From NCBI GenBank assembly GCA_031257215.1, contig JAIRPC010000043.1, positions 1 through 12,692 of the forward strand: DNA of 12,692 bases. The letters run 5' to 3'. Both the position numbers and the translations under genes were made by a program. The first letter of the stretch is position 1. Each line of letters begins with the position of its first letter. The notes under the pieces were generated by a model that saw nothing but the letters and a program-made list of their open reading frames with translations, had not been told where the DNA came from and did no database searches. Below are positions 1 through 6,937 of this stretch, piece by piece. The stretch is from Eubacteriales Family XIII. Incertae Sedis bacterium. GTDB lineage: Bacteria; Bacillota; Clostridia; Peptostreptococcales; Anaerovoracaceae.

Positions 1-139
1 GTTGTTGCTGCTCGCGTGTGCGTGCTCACGTACTATCAAGTACGCTCCGCTCGCCCCCGCTCACGCGCCTAGCGAAACGAAAAAAATCCTACGCATTTAC
101 TCACCGTTATCGAATGGAACTGATATCGAATGGAGCATC
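1..139. other. Upstream flank of recR, no gene recognised
   Basis: The recR frame stays open to the window edge, but its translation here (Cys/Ala-rich, then Lys/Ile/Ser) does not look like any extension of RecR. The other two forward frames end in stops and show nothing recognisable. In many bacteria dnaX and ybaB precede recR; neither can be seen in these 139 bases. A small inverted repeat, CGTAC at 29-33 and GTACG at 40-44, has no T-run after it, so it is not a convincing terminator. Confidence 0.4.
108..134 (+). repeat. 11-bp direct repeat over the recR ribosome binding site
   Basis: TATCGAATGGA occurs at 108-118 and again, identically, at 124-134, a 16-bp period. The second copy supplies the TGGA of the weak Shine-Dalgarno (TGGAG, 131-135) just before the recR ATG at 140. 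It may be a chance or slippage duplication. A repeated operator or a duplicated ribosome entry site cannot be excluded. Confidence 0.4.
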
Positions 140-742
140 ATGAACAACTACCCGAAACCCTTGCAGCGGCTTATCGCTGAGCTGTCGCGGCTTCCTGGCA
201 TTGGCGGCAAGACGGCGCAACGGCTGGCGTTCCATATTATCGCCATGAACGACGAGGACGCGTTCTCGATGGCGGATGCCATCAAGGGCGCGAAGAAGGA
301 GCTGGTGTATTGCTCCGTCTGCGGCAACCTGACCGACGCGGACCCCTGCGCCATATGCACGGATGTCTCACGCGACCGCAGTGTCATCTGCGTCGTCGAA
401 ACGCCGCGCGACGTGGCGGCGATAGAGCGCATGAAGGATTACAGAGGGCTGTACCATGTGCTGCACGGCGCCATCTCGCCGATGGACGGCGTGGGCCCCG
501 ACGACATCAACCTGCGCTCGCTCATCATCAGGCTGCAAGGCAACGACGATGTACGCGAGATCATCGTAGCCACGAACCCGAATATCGAGGGCGAGGCGAC
601 GGCGATGTACGCGGCGGGCCTCATAAAGCCGTCGGGCATCAAGGTGACGCGCATAGCTCACGGCGTCCCGGTAGGCGGCGACCTGGATTACACGGACGAC
701 GAAACGCTGTCAAAGGCGATGTCCGGCCGCCGCGATTTGTAA
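140..742 (+). CDS. recR: Recombination protein RecR
   Basis: RecR is a DNA-binding ring protein that works with RecO (and RecF) to load RecA onto single-stranded DNA at gaps during recombinational repair. From the ATG at 140 the protein is 200 aa, the usual RecR length. It shows the N-terminal helix-hairpin-helix (LSRLPGIGGKTAQRLAFHI, about residues 15-33), the C4 zinc finger (Cys58, Cys61, Cys70, Cys73) and a Toprim domain from about residue 82 (VICVVETPRD with Glu87, then ATNPNIEGEATAMY). It ends in the typical GGDLDYTDDETL...GRRDL segment. The start was chosen because the family N-terminus begins here and TGGAG lies 4 nt upstream; the open frame before it is not RecR-like. recR is normally a housekeeping gene and has no obvious functional tie to the permeases downstream. 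No clear terminator follows it. Confidence 0.97.
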   Translation: MNNYPKPLQRLIAELSRLPGIGGKTAQRLAFHIIAMNDEDAFSMADAIKGAKKELVYCSVCGNLTDADPCAICTDVSRDRSVICVVETPRDVAAIERMKDYRGLYHVLHGAISPMDGVGPDDINLRSLIIRLQGNDDVREIIVATNPNIEGEATAMYAAGLIKPSGIKVTRIAHGVPVGGDLDYTDDETLSKAMSGRRDL

Positions 743-766
743 CCCCCACCCCCAGACACCCAGAAA

Positions 767-775
767 TGGTATAAT
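767..775 (+). promoter_or_regulatory. Possible extended -10 element downstream of recR
   Basis: TGGTATAAT has the TGn extension plus a perfect -10 hexamer (770-775). No -35 hexamer is visible 16-18 bp upstream, where the sequence is C-rich. The same TGGTATAAT string recurs before the 10961 gene, which is why it is listed. It could be a second, weaker start for the permease transcript. Confidence 0.25.
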
Positions 776-834
776 AAACATAATTACTGAAAACTCAAAC
801 TATTGCGCATATGGGCTGATAGGGCTTTGTTTGA

Positions 835-863
835 TTGACAGGGCGGGGAGTCTAACATATAAT
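835..863 (+). promoter_or_regulatory. Consensus sigma-70/sigma-A promoter of the first permease gene
   Basis: TTGACA at 835-840 and TATAAT at 858-863 are both perfect hexamers, separated by exactly 17 bp. Transcription would start near 870, giving an untranslated leader of about 130 nt before the ATG at 1002. No other promoter in the window matches the consensus this well. It should be strong unless repressed or attenuated. Confidence 0.85.
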
Positions 864-1001
864 GCACTCGTGCGCGGTAAATTGGTGTAGCCGCGCTGCA
901 ATTATACATTTTCATACTAGGAAGCGGGCGCGATAGAGTGTGCTTGTGGTTTGGCTTTTTCTTTGGGACGCACCGCAGCCGGAAGCAGTAGGAGGTGAAC
1001 T
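864..1001 (+). promoter_or_regulatory. 5' leader of the first permease mRNA
   Basis: This leader of about 130 nt begins with a 6-bp GC stem, GCGCGG (872-877) with CCGCGC (891-896), at the expected transcript 5' end. A U-rich stretch follows at 950-964, and then an excellent ribosome binding site, AGGAGGTGA (990-998), 3 nt before the ATG. I could not match it to a known riboswitch class. The 5' hairpin could simply stabilise the mRNA. Confidence 0.4.
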
Positions 1002-2732
1002 ATGGCAGAAGATACCGTTAGATCGACGATTGCCGTGGATACAGCCGAACGCGGGCTCAAAAAGCACAAGATGAGCACGTTCACGGTGGTGTTCATGATC
1101 TTTTCTCTCGTCGCTGCTGGATGCTATGGCATCGAAGACATGATTCCCGACACGGGGCCAGGGCTCACGCTGGTGATCCTTATCGTCCTGCCCTTTATCT
1201 GGGGGCTGCCCTTTGGGCTTGTGGCTTCGGAGCTAGGCTCGGCCCGGCCGCAGGAGGGCGGCTACTACAAATGGGTGCAGGAGGCGCTCGGAGAGTTCTG
1301 GGGCTTCCAGGCCGGCTGGTGGCGCACCGTTTCCATCTATATCGACAATACTCTATACGTCGTGCTTGCGGGCGGATACCTCGCGGGCATGTTCAACATG
1401 ACCACCGACCAGGAGCGCGCTTTCAAGATAGCGATGATACTCGTGTTCATGTTCATCAATATCAGGGGCGTGCGCGATGTCGGCTCGGTAACAAATGTGC
1501 TGTCGATCTTTGTCATCGCGGCGTTCGCCATGGTGGCGGTCATAGGCTTTATGCACTGGGGCGGCAACCCCTTCGAACCGTTCACGGCCGCGCCTGTCGA
1601 GATGGCGTCCGACTGGTTCTTCTATATCGGCGGCGGCCTGTCTGTCGGCATGTGGATGTACTCGGGCTACGAGTCCATGTCCACGATAGCGGGCGAGCTT
1701 GAAGACCCGCAGGTCATATCGAGGGCGACCATCCGCTCGGTCCCGCTCATCATGGCTACATATATACTGCCGACAATGGCGGCTTTGGCGGCGTTCAAGG
1801 CGGCGGGCGAGGCGTTCGACTTCTCGAACTGGGCGGCGGAAGCGGGCGAGGGCGTCATAGGCTACGCCACCGTAGCGGAGCATTTCGTCGGGCCCGCGTT
1901 CGGCGTATTTTTCATTATCGTAGCCATCGTCGCGCAGTGCTCCATATTCAACACGTATATCGCCTCGGGCTCGCGCGGCTTCTTCGCGCTGGCGGACGAC
2001 GGGCTCGCGCCGCCTCTGCTCGTGAAGGTGGACAAAAAGCGCGGCGTGCCGTATATCGCCGTGATCTCGGTCGCGGTAGTCAATGTCGCGCTCTGCATGA
2101 TCCCGTTCAAGAACCTGATAGTCGTGGATGTGTTCATGCTCGTCTCGTCGTATATCCTCGTGTATATCTCCGCGATAATTTTGCGGAAGCGCATACCGCC
2201 TGAGGACTACAAATTCAAGGCGCCCGGCGGCTACGGGTTCTTGAAGCTGATCTGCATCGTCCCCATCTGCGTCGCGTTCTTCTCGTTCTTCATCAACGGC
2301 ACCGATTATTTTATCGGCGGCATGGTGGGCATCATCACGGGGCCGATACTCTACGCGGTCTGGAAGAATATCTACGGCGGGCTGGCGTCGAAAGACCCCA
2401 CGCTGCACCCCGTCAACCCGAAGACGCGCCTCGCGGTGGGCGACTTCAAGCGCATATCGTTCCTGTTCTTTGTGCTTGGAATAATAGGGGCGATCGGCAG
2501 CTTTTTCCTGCCGTGGTATGAGTCGGGCTGGGTCGCGGATTTGGTGGAGGAGGAAGGCATGTCCTACGCGGAAGCCTTTGCCGACAACTATGACATGACG
2601 CTGTTCGGCACCCAGGAGGCCATGTGGTTCGGAATCAGGATCGCAACGGTCGCGGTGCTCGTGATTGCGGCGATATTCTATTTCCTATGGCGCAGGGTTG
2701 ACTACACCGAGAACGGAAAGGCCGTGGCGTGA
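1002..2732 (+). CDS. APC-superfamily amino acid permease (PotE/SteT-like)
   Basis: This is a cytoplasmic-membrane secondary transporter of the amino acid-polyamine-organocation superfamily, 576 aa. TM1 at about 27-45 is broken by the Gly-containing unwound motif AAGCYGIEDM (38-47). It is followed by SELGSARPQEGGYYKW (76-91) and GFQAGWW (101-107), both typical of APC amino-acid permeases. TM6 and the next loop carry SGYESMSTIAGELEDPQ (221-237). About twelve core TM segments end near residue 455. Two more follow (about 485-505 and 543-563), with an acidic 37-residue linker, making the protein longer than the usual 430-500 aa. The start is fixed by AGGAGGTGA at 990-998. The substrate cannot be read from sequence; amino acids, possibly as an antiporter, are likeliest. 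It has its own consensus promoter and lies upstream of a second, different APC permease. Confidence 0.9.
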   Translation: MAEDTVRSTIAVDTAERGLKKHKMSTFTVVFMIFSLVAAGCYGIEDMIPDTGPGLTLVILIVLPFIWGLPFGLVASELGSARPQEGGYYKWVQEALGEFWGFQAGWWRTVSIYIDNTLYVVLAGGYLAGMFNMTTDQERAFKIAMILVFMFINIRGVRDVGSVTNVLSIFVIAAFAMVAVIGFMHWGGNPFEPFTAAPVEMASDWFFYIGGGLSVGMWMYSGYESMSTIAGELEDPQVISRATIRSVPLIMATYILPTMAALAAFKAAGEAFDFSNWAAEAGEGVIGYATVAEHFVGPAFGVFFIIVAIVAQCSIFNTYIASGSRGFFALADDGLAPPLLVKVDKKRGVPYIAVISVAVVNVALCMIPFKNLIVVDVFMLVSSYILVYISAIILRKRIPPEDYKFKAPGGYGFLKLICIVPICVAFFSFFINGTDYFIGGMVGIITGPILYAVWKNIYGGLASKDPTLHPVNPKTRLAVGDFKRISFLFFVLGIIGAIGSFFLPWYESGWVADLVEEEGMSYAEAFADNYDMTLFGTQEAMWFGIRIATVAVLVIAAIFYFLWRRVDYTENGKAVA

Positions 2733-2899
2733 TGGGGAACGGATTGGCAATCGTCAATTCAATACAGGCATATGGGGGCTTCGGCGCCGTCGCCCATGGC
2801 GCAGCCGAAGCCGTCCGCACGCTCAAACAGTTATTTAGCGGCACGTACCTTTGCGGGGCGTGCCGCCGTATTTTTTATCACTTTTATATTTTTACATGA
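2732..2899 (+). CDS. Possible 55-aa ORF coupled to the permease stop codon
   Basis: The permease stop and this ATG overlap as TGATG (2730-2734). The ORF runs to TGA at 2897-2899. Residues 1-36 (MGNGLAIVNSIQAYGGFGAV, then HGAAEAVRTLKQLF) use GC-ending codons like the neighbouring genes and form a plausible small amphipathic protein. The last 20 residues are encoded by the hairpin and T-run of the putative terminator and look non-coding. An AAAGG at 2717-2721 could be a weak ribosome binding site. I recognise no family. Small accessory subunits encoded directly after transporters are known in other families, but here that is only an analogy. The region may equally be untranslated leader. Confidence 0.22.
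   Translation: MGNGLAIVNSIQAYGGFGAVAHGAAEAVRTLKQLFSGTYLCGACRRIFYHFYIFT
2777..2812 (+). repeat. Inverted repeat in the inter-permease gap
   Basis: GGCTTCGGC (2777-2785) and GCCGAAGCC (2804-2812) are perfect 9-bp arms. The 18-nt loop itself contains CGCC (2791-2794) and GGCG (2798-2801), which can pair. The RNA would form a stable, partly nested hairpin with no T-run after it. It could be the first structure of a leader RNA upstream of the terminator-like stem at 2838. Confidence 0.5.
2838..2876 (+). terminator. Intrinsic terminator or attenuator between the two permeases
   Basis: GCGGCACG (2838-2845) pairs perfectly with CGTGCCGC (2859-2866) around a 13-nt loop. Four bases later comes a run of six T (2871-2876), with further T-rich sequence to about 2893. 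This fits a rho-independent terminator for the first permease transcript. Only 28 bp separate the T-run from the next ribosome binding site (2905), and no good promoter fits there. The second permease may therefore depend on read-through, which would make this an attenuator. Confidence 0.6.
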
Positions 2900-2917
2900 G
2901 CAACAGGAGGTAAACAA

Positions 2918-4777
2918 ATGGCAGAAGAAAGATTGGTGGAGAGGAGCGAACAAACGCTGAAACGCGGCATCATGCCGTGGCACGTTTCGCTGATCGCCCT
3001 CGGAGGAATTATTGGTTCGTGCTATTTCTTGGAGTTGGGGGATGTGTTCAACAGCATGGGTCCTGGCGCCATACTGATTACTTATGCCGTGGCGGGCATC
3101 ACTATTTATGGCGTTATGCAGTCCTTTGCGGAGTTGCTCGTCAATATCCCGAGGCGCGGTTCGTTCGTTTCGTACACGCGCGAGTTCATGGGCGACACGG
3201 CGTCCGCCGGCATAGGCTGGGCGTTCTGGGCGAACTGGGTCTGCTATATCCCGTCGGAGGCCCTGGCGACGGCGATTTTCGTCAACGCGCTTATCAGCCA
3301 GGTCAACCCCGAGTTTGAGAGCACCCCACAGCTCACTTTCCTGTGGGGAATTATCGCGTTGGTGCTCTTGACGCTCATAAATATCTTCCAGGTCAAATGG
3401 TTCGGGCATCTTGAATCCATATTGGCCATCATCAAGATTTTTGCAATTATACTATTCATTATTTTCGGGGCGCTTATATTCCTTGGCGTCATGAACAGCG
3501 GCGGCGGCGTGTTTGAGGGCAATGGCGAGCGTGTTGAGGTCGCCAGCGGCTTCATAGGGACGAGCGTAATGATGCCTAATGTCGGCGAGGACATAGTGAA
3601 TCAACTGTTCCCGAATGGCGGCATAGTAATGATAACGATCATGATATGGACGCTTGTCAACTTCCAGGGTTCGGAGATAGTAGGGCTGTCCGCTGCTGAA
3701 ACGCAGAACCCGGAGGTCAATGTGCCGGCGGCCTGCAAGAAAGTCGCTTTCCGCATCATCCTGGTCTATTTAGTGCCGATTTTCATTCTGTCGCTCATCA
3801 TGCCTTATACGGTGGCGAACATCGACAACTCGCCATTCTCGCAGGTTTTGTTGGCATACGGCTGGGAATGGGGAAGCAGCCTGTTCACGGTGGTCACGCT
3901 CGTGGCCGCGTTCAGCTGCGCCAACTCCGGCTTCTACGGCACAGTGCGTTCCCTCTACGGCCTGTCCGTCGAGGGGCTTGCGCCGAAATTCCTTTCCAAA
4001 CTGAACCGCCACAGCACGCCGCAGAACGCGACGCTGTTCACGCTGGCGTTCATCTGGGTCGTGTTTGTGCTTAGCTTCGTGGTAACGAAGGGCGGCATGG
4101 AGGAAGGCGACAGCCCGCTCTACTCCGCGCTCGTCGGCATATCCGGCTTCACCGGCACCCTCTGCTGGGTGGGCATACTCTATTCGCAGATACGCTTCCG
4201 CAAAAAGCTGAAAGAGCGCGGCTACGACCCGAAGGAGTCGCTCACGGTCAAGGCGGCGTGGTTCCCCGTCCTCGAATGGTTCGCGATCATCCTTCAAGTT
4301 GCGGCCATGGTGCTGCTCATATTCGAGCCTGGCACGGGCATCCCGATTTTCTTGCTTGCGATGGATATCATCATCGCGCCTATCGCGATTTTCGCGGTGC
4401 AGAAATACCGCGGCAAGATCCGCCAGAACATAGTCATTGGTGCGGACGAGGTGACGTTCAACGAAAAATTCCCCTCGAAGCCTGGCTCGGAAGGCGAGAA
4501 GAAGGACGCGGAGAAGGCGGCGCGCCAGCTGACAGTCGGCGGCGGCGTTCCGTGGGCGGCGCTGATACTCGTCGTCACGGCGGTGTCCATAGTGCTTTCG
4601 TTCCTGACCATCAACTCCAATCCCGCCGAACTCACGGAGGGCTACAATGTCCTTACTGACCCCGCGATGGCGAAGACGTGGATATTGATGTTGGTTGAAA
4701 TAGCCACTTACGCCATTATATTCTTCGGCGTCAAAAAGCTCGGAGAGCGCACGGCGGTTGGAGACAAAGCTGCCTAA
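2918..4777 (+). CDS. APC-superfamily amino acid permease, AAT (LysP/GabP-like) type
   Basis: This is a membrane amino-acid permease of the AAT branch of the APC superfamily, 619 aa. The N-terminus has the family pattern MPWHVSLIALGGIIGSCYFL (19-38), covering the broken TM1. WTLVNFQGSEIVGLSAAET (244-262) followed by NPEVNVPAA (264-272) is the AAT-type signature around TM6. Twelve TM segments are followed by a charged soluble stretch (about 500-540) and two extra TMs (about 543-566 and 586-605), so it exceeds the usual 450-500 aa. AGGAGGT at 2905-2911 sets the start. It belongs to a different subfamily from the permease upstream and is not a recent duplicate of it, although both start MAE and both carry a two-TM C-terminal extension. 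The substrate is probably an amino acid and cannot be specified further. No promoter is obvious between the terminator-like stem and the start. Confidence 0.9.
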   Translation: MAEERLVERSEQTLKRGIMPWHVSLIALGGIIGSCYFLELGDVFNSMGPGAILITYAVAGITIYGVMQSFAELLVNIPRRGSFVSYTREFMGDTASAGIGWAFWANWVCYIPSEALATAIFVNALISQVNPEFESTPQLTFLWGIIALVLLTLINIFQVKWFGHLESILAIIKIFAIILFIIFGALIFLGVMNSGGGVFEGNGERVEVASGFIGTSVMMPNVGEDIVNQLFPNGGIVMITIMIWTLVNFQGSEIVGLSAAETQNPEVNVPAACKKVAFRIILVYLVPIFILSLIMPYTVANIDNSPFSQVLLAYGWEWGSSLFTVVTLVAAFSCANSGFYGTVRSLYGLSVEGLAPKFLSKLNRHSTPQNATLFTLAFIWVVFVLSFVVTKGGMEEGDSPLYSALVGISGFTGTLCWVGILYSQIRFRKKLKERGYDPKESLTVKAAWFPVLEWFAIILQVAAMVLLIFEPGTGIPIFLLAMDIIIAPIAIFAVQKYRGKIRQNIVIGADEVTFNEKFPSKPGSEGEKKDAEKAARQLTVGGGVPWAALILVVTAVSIVLSFLTINSNPAELTEGYNVLTDPAMAKTWILMLVEIATYAIIFFGVKKLGERTAVGDKAA

Positions 4778-4791
4778 ACGGGCGCATTATA

Positions 4792-4847
4792 TGTTATAAT
4801 ATTTGTCGGCGTTGAGGCAAACGCCCCGGCGCCGTCAATTTGTCGGC
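4792..4847 (+). promoter_or_regulatory. Candidate ech operon promoter with 10-bp direct repeats
   Basis: TGTTATAAT (4792-4800) is an extended -10 element with a perfect hexamer (4795-4800); no good -35 is seen. Immediately downstream, ATTTGTCGGC occurs at 4801-4810 and again at 4838-4847, spanning the expected start point. Between them GGCGTT (4808-4813) pairs with AACGCC (4820-4825). Repeats at the start site are a common layout for a repressor operator, and the hairpin could act in the leader. The gap from 4778 to 4906 holds no gene and no classical terminator with a T-run. Confidence 0.45.
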
Positions 4848-4906
4848 TTTATTAGCCATAGGTTAGAGTTATTGATTGGAATGTTAGCGTAGGAAGGAGT
4901 GTGACA

Positions 4907-6937
4907 TTGGAAACAATAATTGTCCTAATCCTGATCCCTCTCGTGATCGCGCTGGCTCTTCTCTTCGTCCGCCGCGATGTCGCAAGGGGACCGGTGGTGT
5001 TCATCGGCGCCGCCGCTACAGCGGCCCTCTCGGTGGTGCTTGCCATCCAGCAGGGCATTTGGTCGGGCGCCACAGCGAATATGCTGTGGGCGGGAGCAAC
5101 GGAGTCATCGGAGATCGCGGGATATGTGATGATGGGGATAGAGGCGGCCCTTGCGGTCGCGATTTTCATCCTTGGGGTCAAGTACAAGAAGGCTCTGGCG
5201 TGTATCCTCGTCGCCGTGCAGTGCCCGTTGCTTATTTGGTTTGAGCTCACCAAGGGGCACGAGATAGAGGTCAAGAACAATATCGGCATAGATCAGTTCT
5301 CGCTGATCATGGTGCTGATCATAGGCATCATAGGTACGCTTATCTGCGTATACGCTGTGGCGTATATGAAAGATTTTCAGCACCATTTGGAGGGCGGCCC
5401 GGACAGGAGATGGTGGTTCTTCTTCCTGTTGTTCATCTTCCTTTCGGCCATGTTCGGGATAGTGCTGTCGAACAACCTTATCTATATGTATTTCTTCTGG
5501 GAGATCACGACGCTCTGCTCGTTCTTCCTGATCGGCTACACGAAGACCGACGAGGCCGTGAGGAATTCGTTCAGGGCCCTCATCATGAACCTGCTCGGCG
5601 GGCTTGCGTTCGTGCTGGCTATCGTTCTGCTCGGCACCACTATGGACACGCTCGAAATCGACAGGCTCATACAGATGGGCGTCGAGACCAAGGCGCAGCT
5701 CCAAGCGGGCATGCTGCAAGATCCCTCCCAGTATTATGTTATCAACGCGGTCGTGATGCTCCTCTGTTTTGCGGGCATAACGAAGGCGGCGCAGATGCCG
5801 TTCAACAGCTGGCTGCTTGGCGCGATGGTCGCGCCGACGCCGACGAGCGCGCTGCTCCATTCATCTACTATGGTCAAAGCCGGCGTGTTCCTTATCGTCA
5901 AGCTGTCGCCGCTGCTCGGGGTACAGGGCATACTGTCCATCAACGAGCCTGGCTTCATGGTCATGATGGTCGGCGGCATCACGTTCCTGCTCGCCTCCTT
6001 CGCGGCGGTGACGCAGAGCAACGCGAAGCGCGTGCTGGCCTACTCCACGATCGCGAACCTCGGGCTGATAGTCGCGTGCGCGGGCATCGGCACGGCGGAG
6101 GGCGTCTGGGCGGCGACCATGCTCATCATATTCCACGCGGTCACGAAGTCGCTGCTGTTCCTCAGCGTAGGCACGGCGGAGCACAACATTGGAAGCCGCG
6201 ACATAGAGGATATGGACGGGCTCTTCGGGAGGCTGCCGCGCCTGGCTGTGTTCATGATCATAGGCATAGCGGGCATGTTCCTCGCGCCGTTCGGAATGCT
6301 CGTGTCCAAATGGGCGGCGCTCCAATCGTTCGTTGACGCGGGCGGCATATGGGTCGTGCTGATGATCGTGTTCGGCTCGGCTGTGACGCTGTTCTACTGG
6401 GGCAAATGGCTCGGCAAGCTCACGGCGATAGTGGCGAACAGACAGAACATCCAGGACAAGGTGCATGGCGAGGAATGGTTCGTGCTGACGGGCCATATAG
6501 TTCTCGTTATTCTCATATCGCTTTCGTTCCCGCTGTTCTCCGGCAATGTCATAGTGCCGTTCATCAAGAATGTTTTCGCGGGGATGTCGGACGCGGCGGC
6601 TACGGCTCTGTCGAGCAGCGAGATGGTCATCATGGTCGTGCTCGTATGCGTCATACTCGTGCTGCCCCTGCTGTTCTACGGGCGCACGCGCAAGCGCATA
6701 GTCCCGCTCTACATGGGCGGCGCGAATGAGGGCGACAACCTGACATTCCGCGGCGCCATGGAGAAGGATGTCCCTGTTTCCCTGCGCAACTGGTACATGG
6801 AGGGCGTGTTCGGCGAGAAGCTCATGAATCGTATCGGCCTGATTTCGACGTGCATCATATTCGCGCTGTCGTTCTCGTTCGTCGCGTTTATTGCGCTCAA
6901 CATGTTCAGGTATTTCCAGGAAGGGGGTGCGGTCTGA
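4907..6937 (+). CDS. echA: Ech hydrogenase ion-translocating subunit EchA
   Basis: EchA is the large antiporter-like membrane subunit (NuoL/HyfB homologue) of the energy-converting [NiFe] hydrogenase. It moves H+ or Na+ across the membrane while the peripheral arm passes electrons from ferredoxin to protons. At 676 aa it has the expected size and about 15-16 hydrophobic segments. Visible family residues, counted from the TTG at 4907, are Glu199 in FFWEITTLCSFFLIGY, Lys293 in ITKAAQMPFNSWL, His318 and Lys324 in LLHSSTMVKAG, and His410 and Lys414 in FHAVTKSLLF. TTG 4907 is preferred because AAGGAG (4894-4899) sits 7 nt upstream. An in-frame GTG at 4901 would lie only 1 nt from that core and could only use AGGA at 4891, but it remains possible (678 aa). 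It is the first gene of the ech operon, and its stop overlaps echB as TGATG. Confidence 0.93.
   Translation: METIIVLILIPLVIALALLFVRRDVARGPVVFIGAAATAALSVVLAIQQGIWSGATANMLWAGATESSEIAGYVMMGIEAALAVAIFILGVKYKKALACILVAVQCPLLIWFELTKGHEIEVKNNIGIDQFSLIMVLIIGIIGTLICVYAVAYMKDFQHHLEGGPDRRWWFFFLLFIFLSAMFGIVLSNNLIYMYFFWEITTLCSFFLIGYTKTDEAVRNSFRALIMNLLGGLAFVLAIVLLGTTMDTLEIDRLIQMGVETKAQLQAGMLQDPSQYYVINAVVMLLCFAGITKAAQMPFNSWLLGAMVAPTPTSALLHSSTMVKAGVFLIVKLSPLLGVQGILSINEPGFMVMMVGGITFLLASFAAVTQSNAKRVLAYSTIANLGLIVACAGIGTAEGVWAATMLIIFHAVTKSLLFLSVGTAEHNIGSRDIEDMDGLFGRLPRLAVFMIIGIAGMFLAPFGMLVSKWAALQSFVDAGGIWVVLMIVFGSAVTLFYWGKWLGKLTAIVANRQNIQDKVHGEEWFVLTGHIVLVILISLSFPLFSGNVIVPFIKNVFAGMSDAAATALSSSEMVIMVVLVCVILVLPLLFYGRTRKRIVPLYMGGANEGDNLTFRGAMEKDVPVSLRNWYMEGVFGEKLMNRIGLISTCIIFALSFSFVAFIALNMFRYFQEGGAV

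Noticed and set aside
29..44. Short inverted repeat CGTAC/GTACG as a terminator upstream of recR
   Set aside because: The stem is only 5 bp, with no T-run.
2..139. N-terminal extension of RecR starting MLLLACACS, resembling a lipoprotein signal
   Set aside because: RecR is cytoplasmic and the family N-terminus begins at the ATG at 140 with a nearby Shine-Dalgarno; the upstream open frame is probably chance at the window edge.
864..1001. Riboswitch in the first permease leader
   Set aside because: No known aptamer core (lysine, glycine, T-box or others) could be recognised, and there is no terminator/antiterminator pair; only one 6-bp hairpin is evident.
1353..2408. Long minus-strand ORF (351 codons) opposite the first permease
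   Set aside because: Its translation is an Arg/Asp/His-rich antisense shadow of the permease frame, with no ribosome binding site and no family features.
2772..2960. Plus-strand ORF of 62 codons in the inter-permease gap
   Set aside because: It runs into the second permease in the wrong frame and has no ribosome binding site. The frame starting at 2732 is the more coding-like one, and even that is uncertain.
5105..5860. Minus-strand ORF opposite echA
   Set aside because: It is a compositional shadow of echA, with charged low-complexity translation and no start signals.
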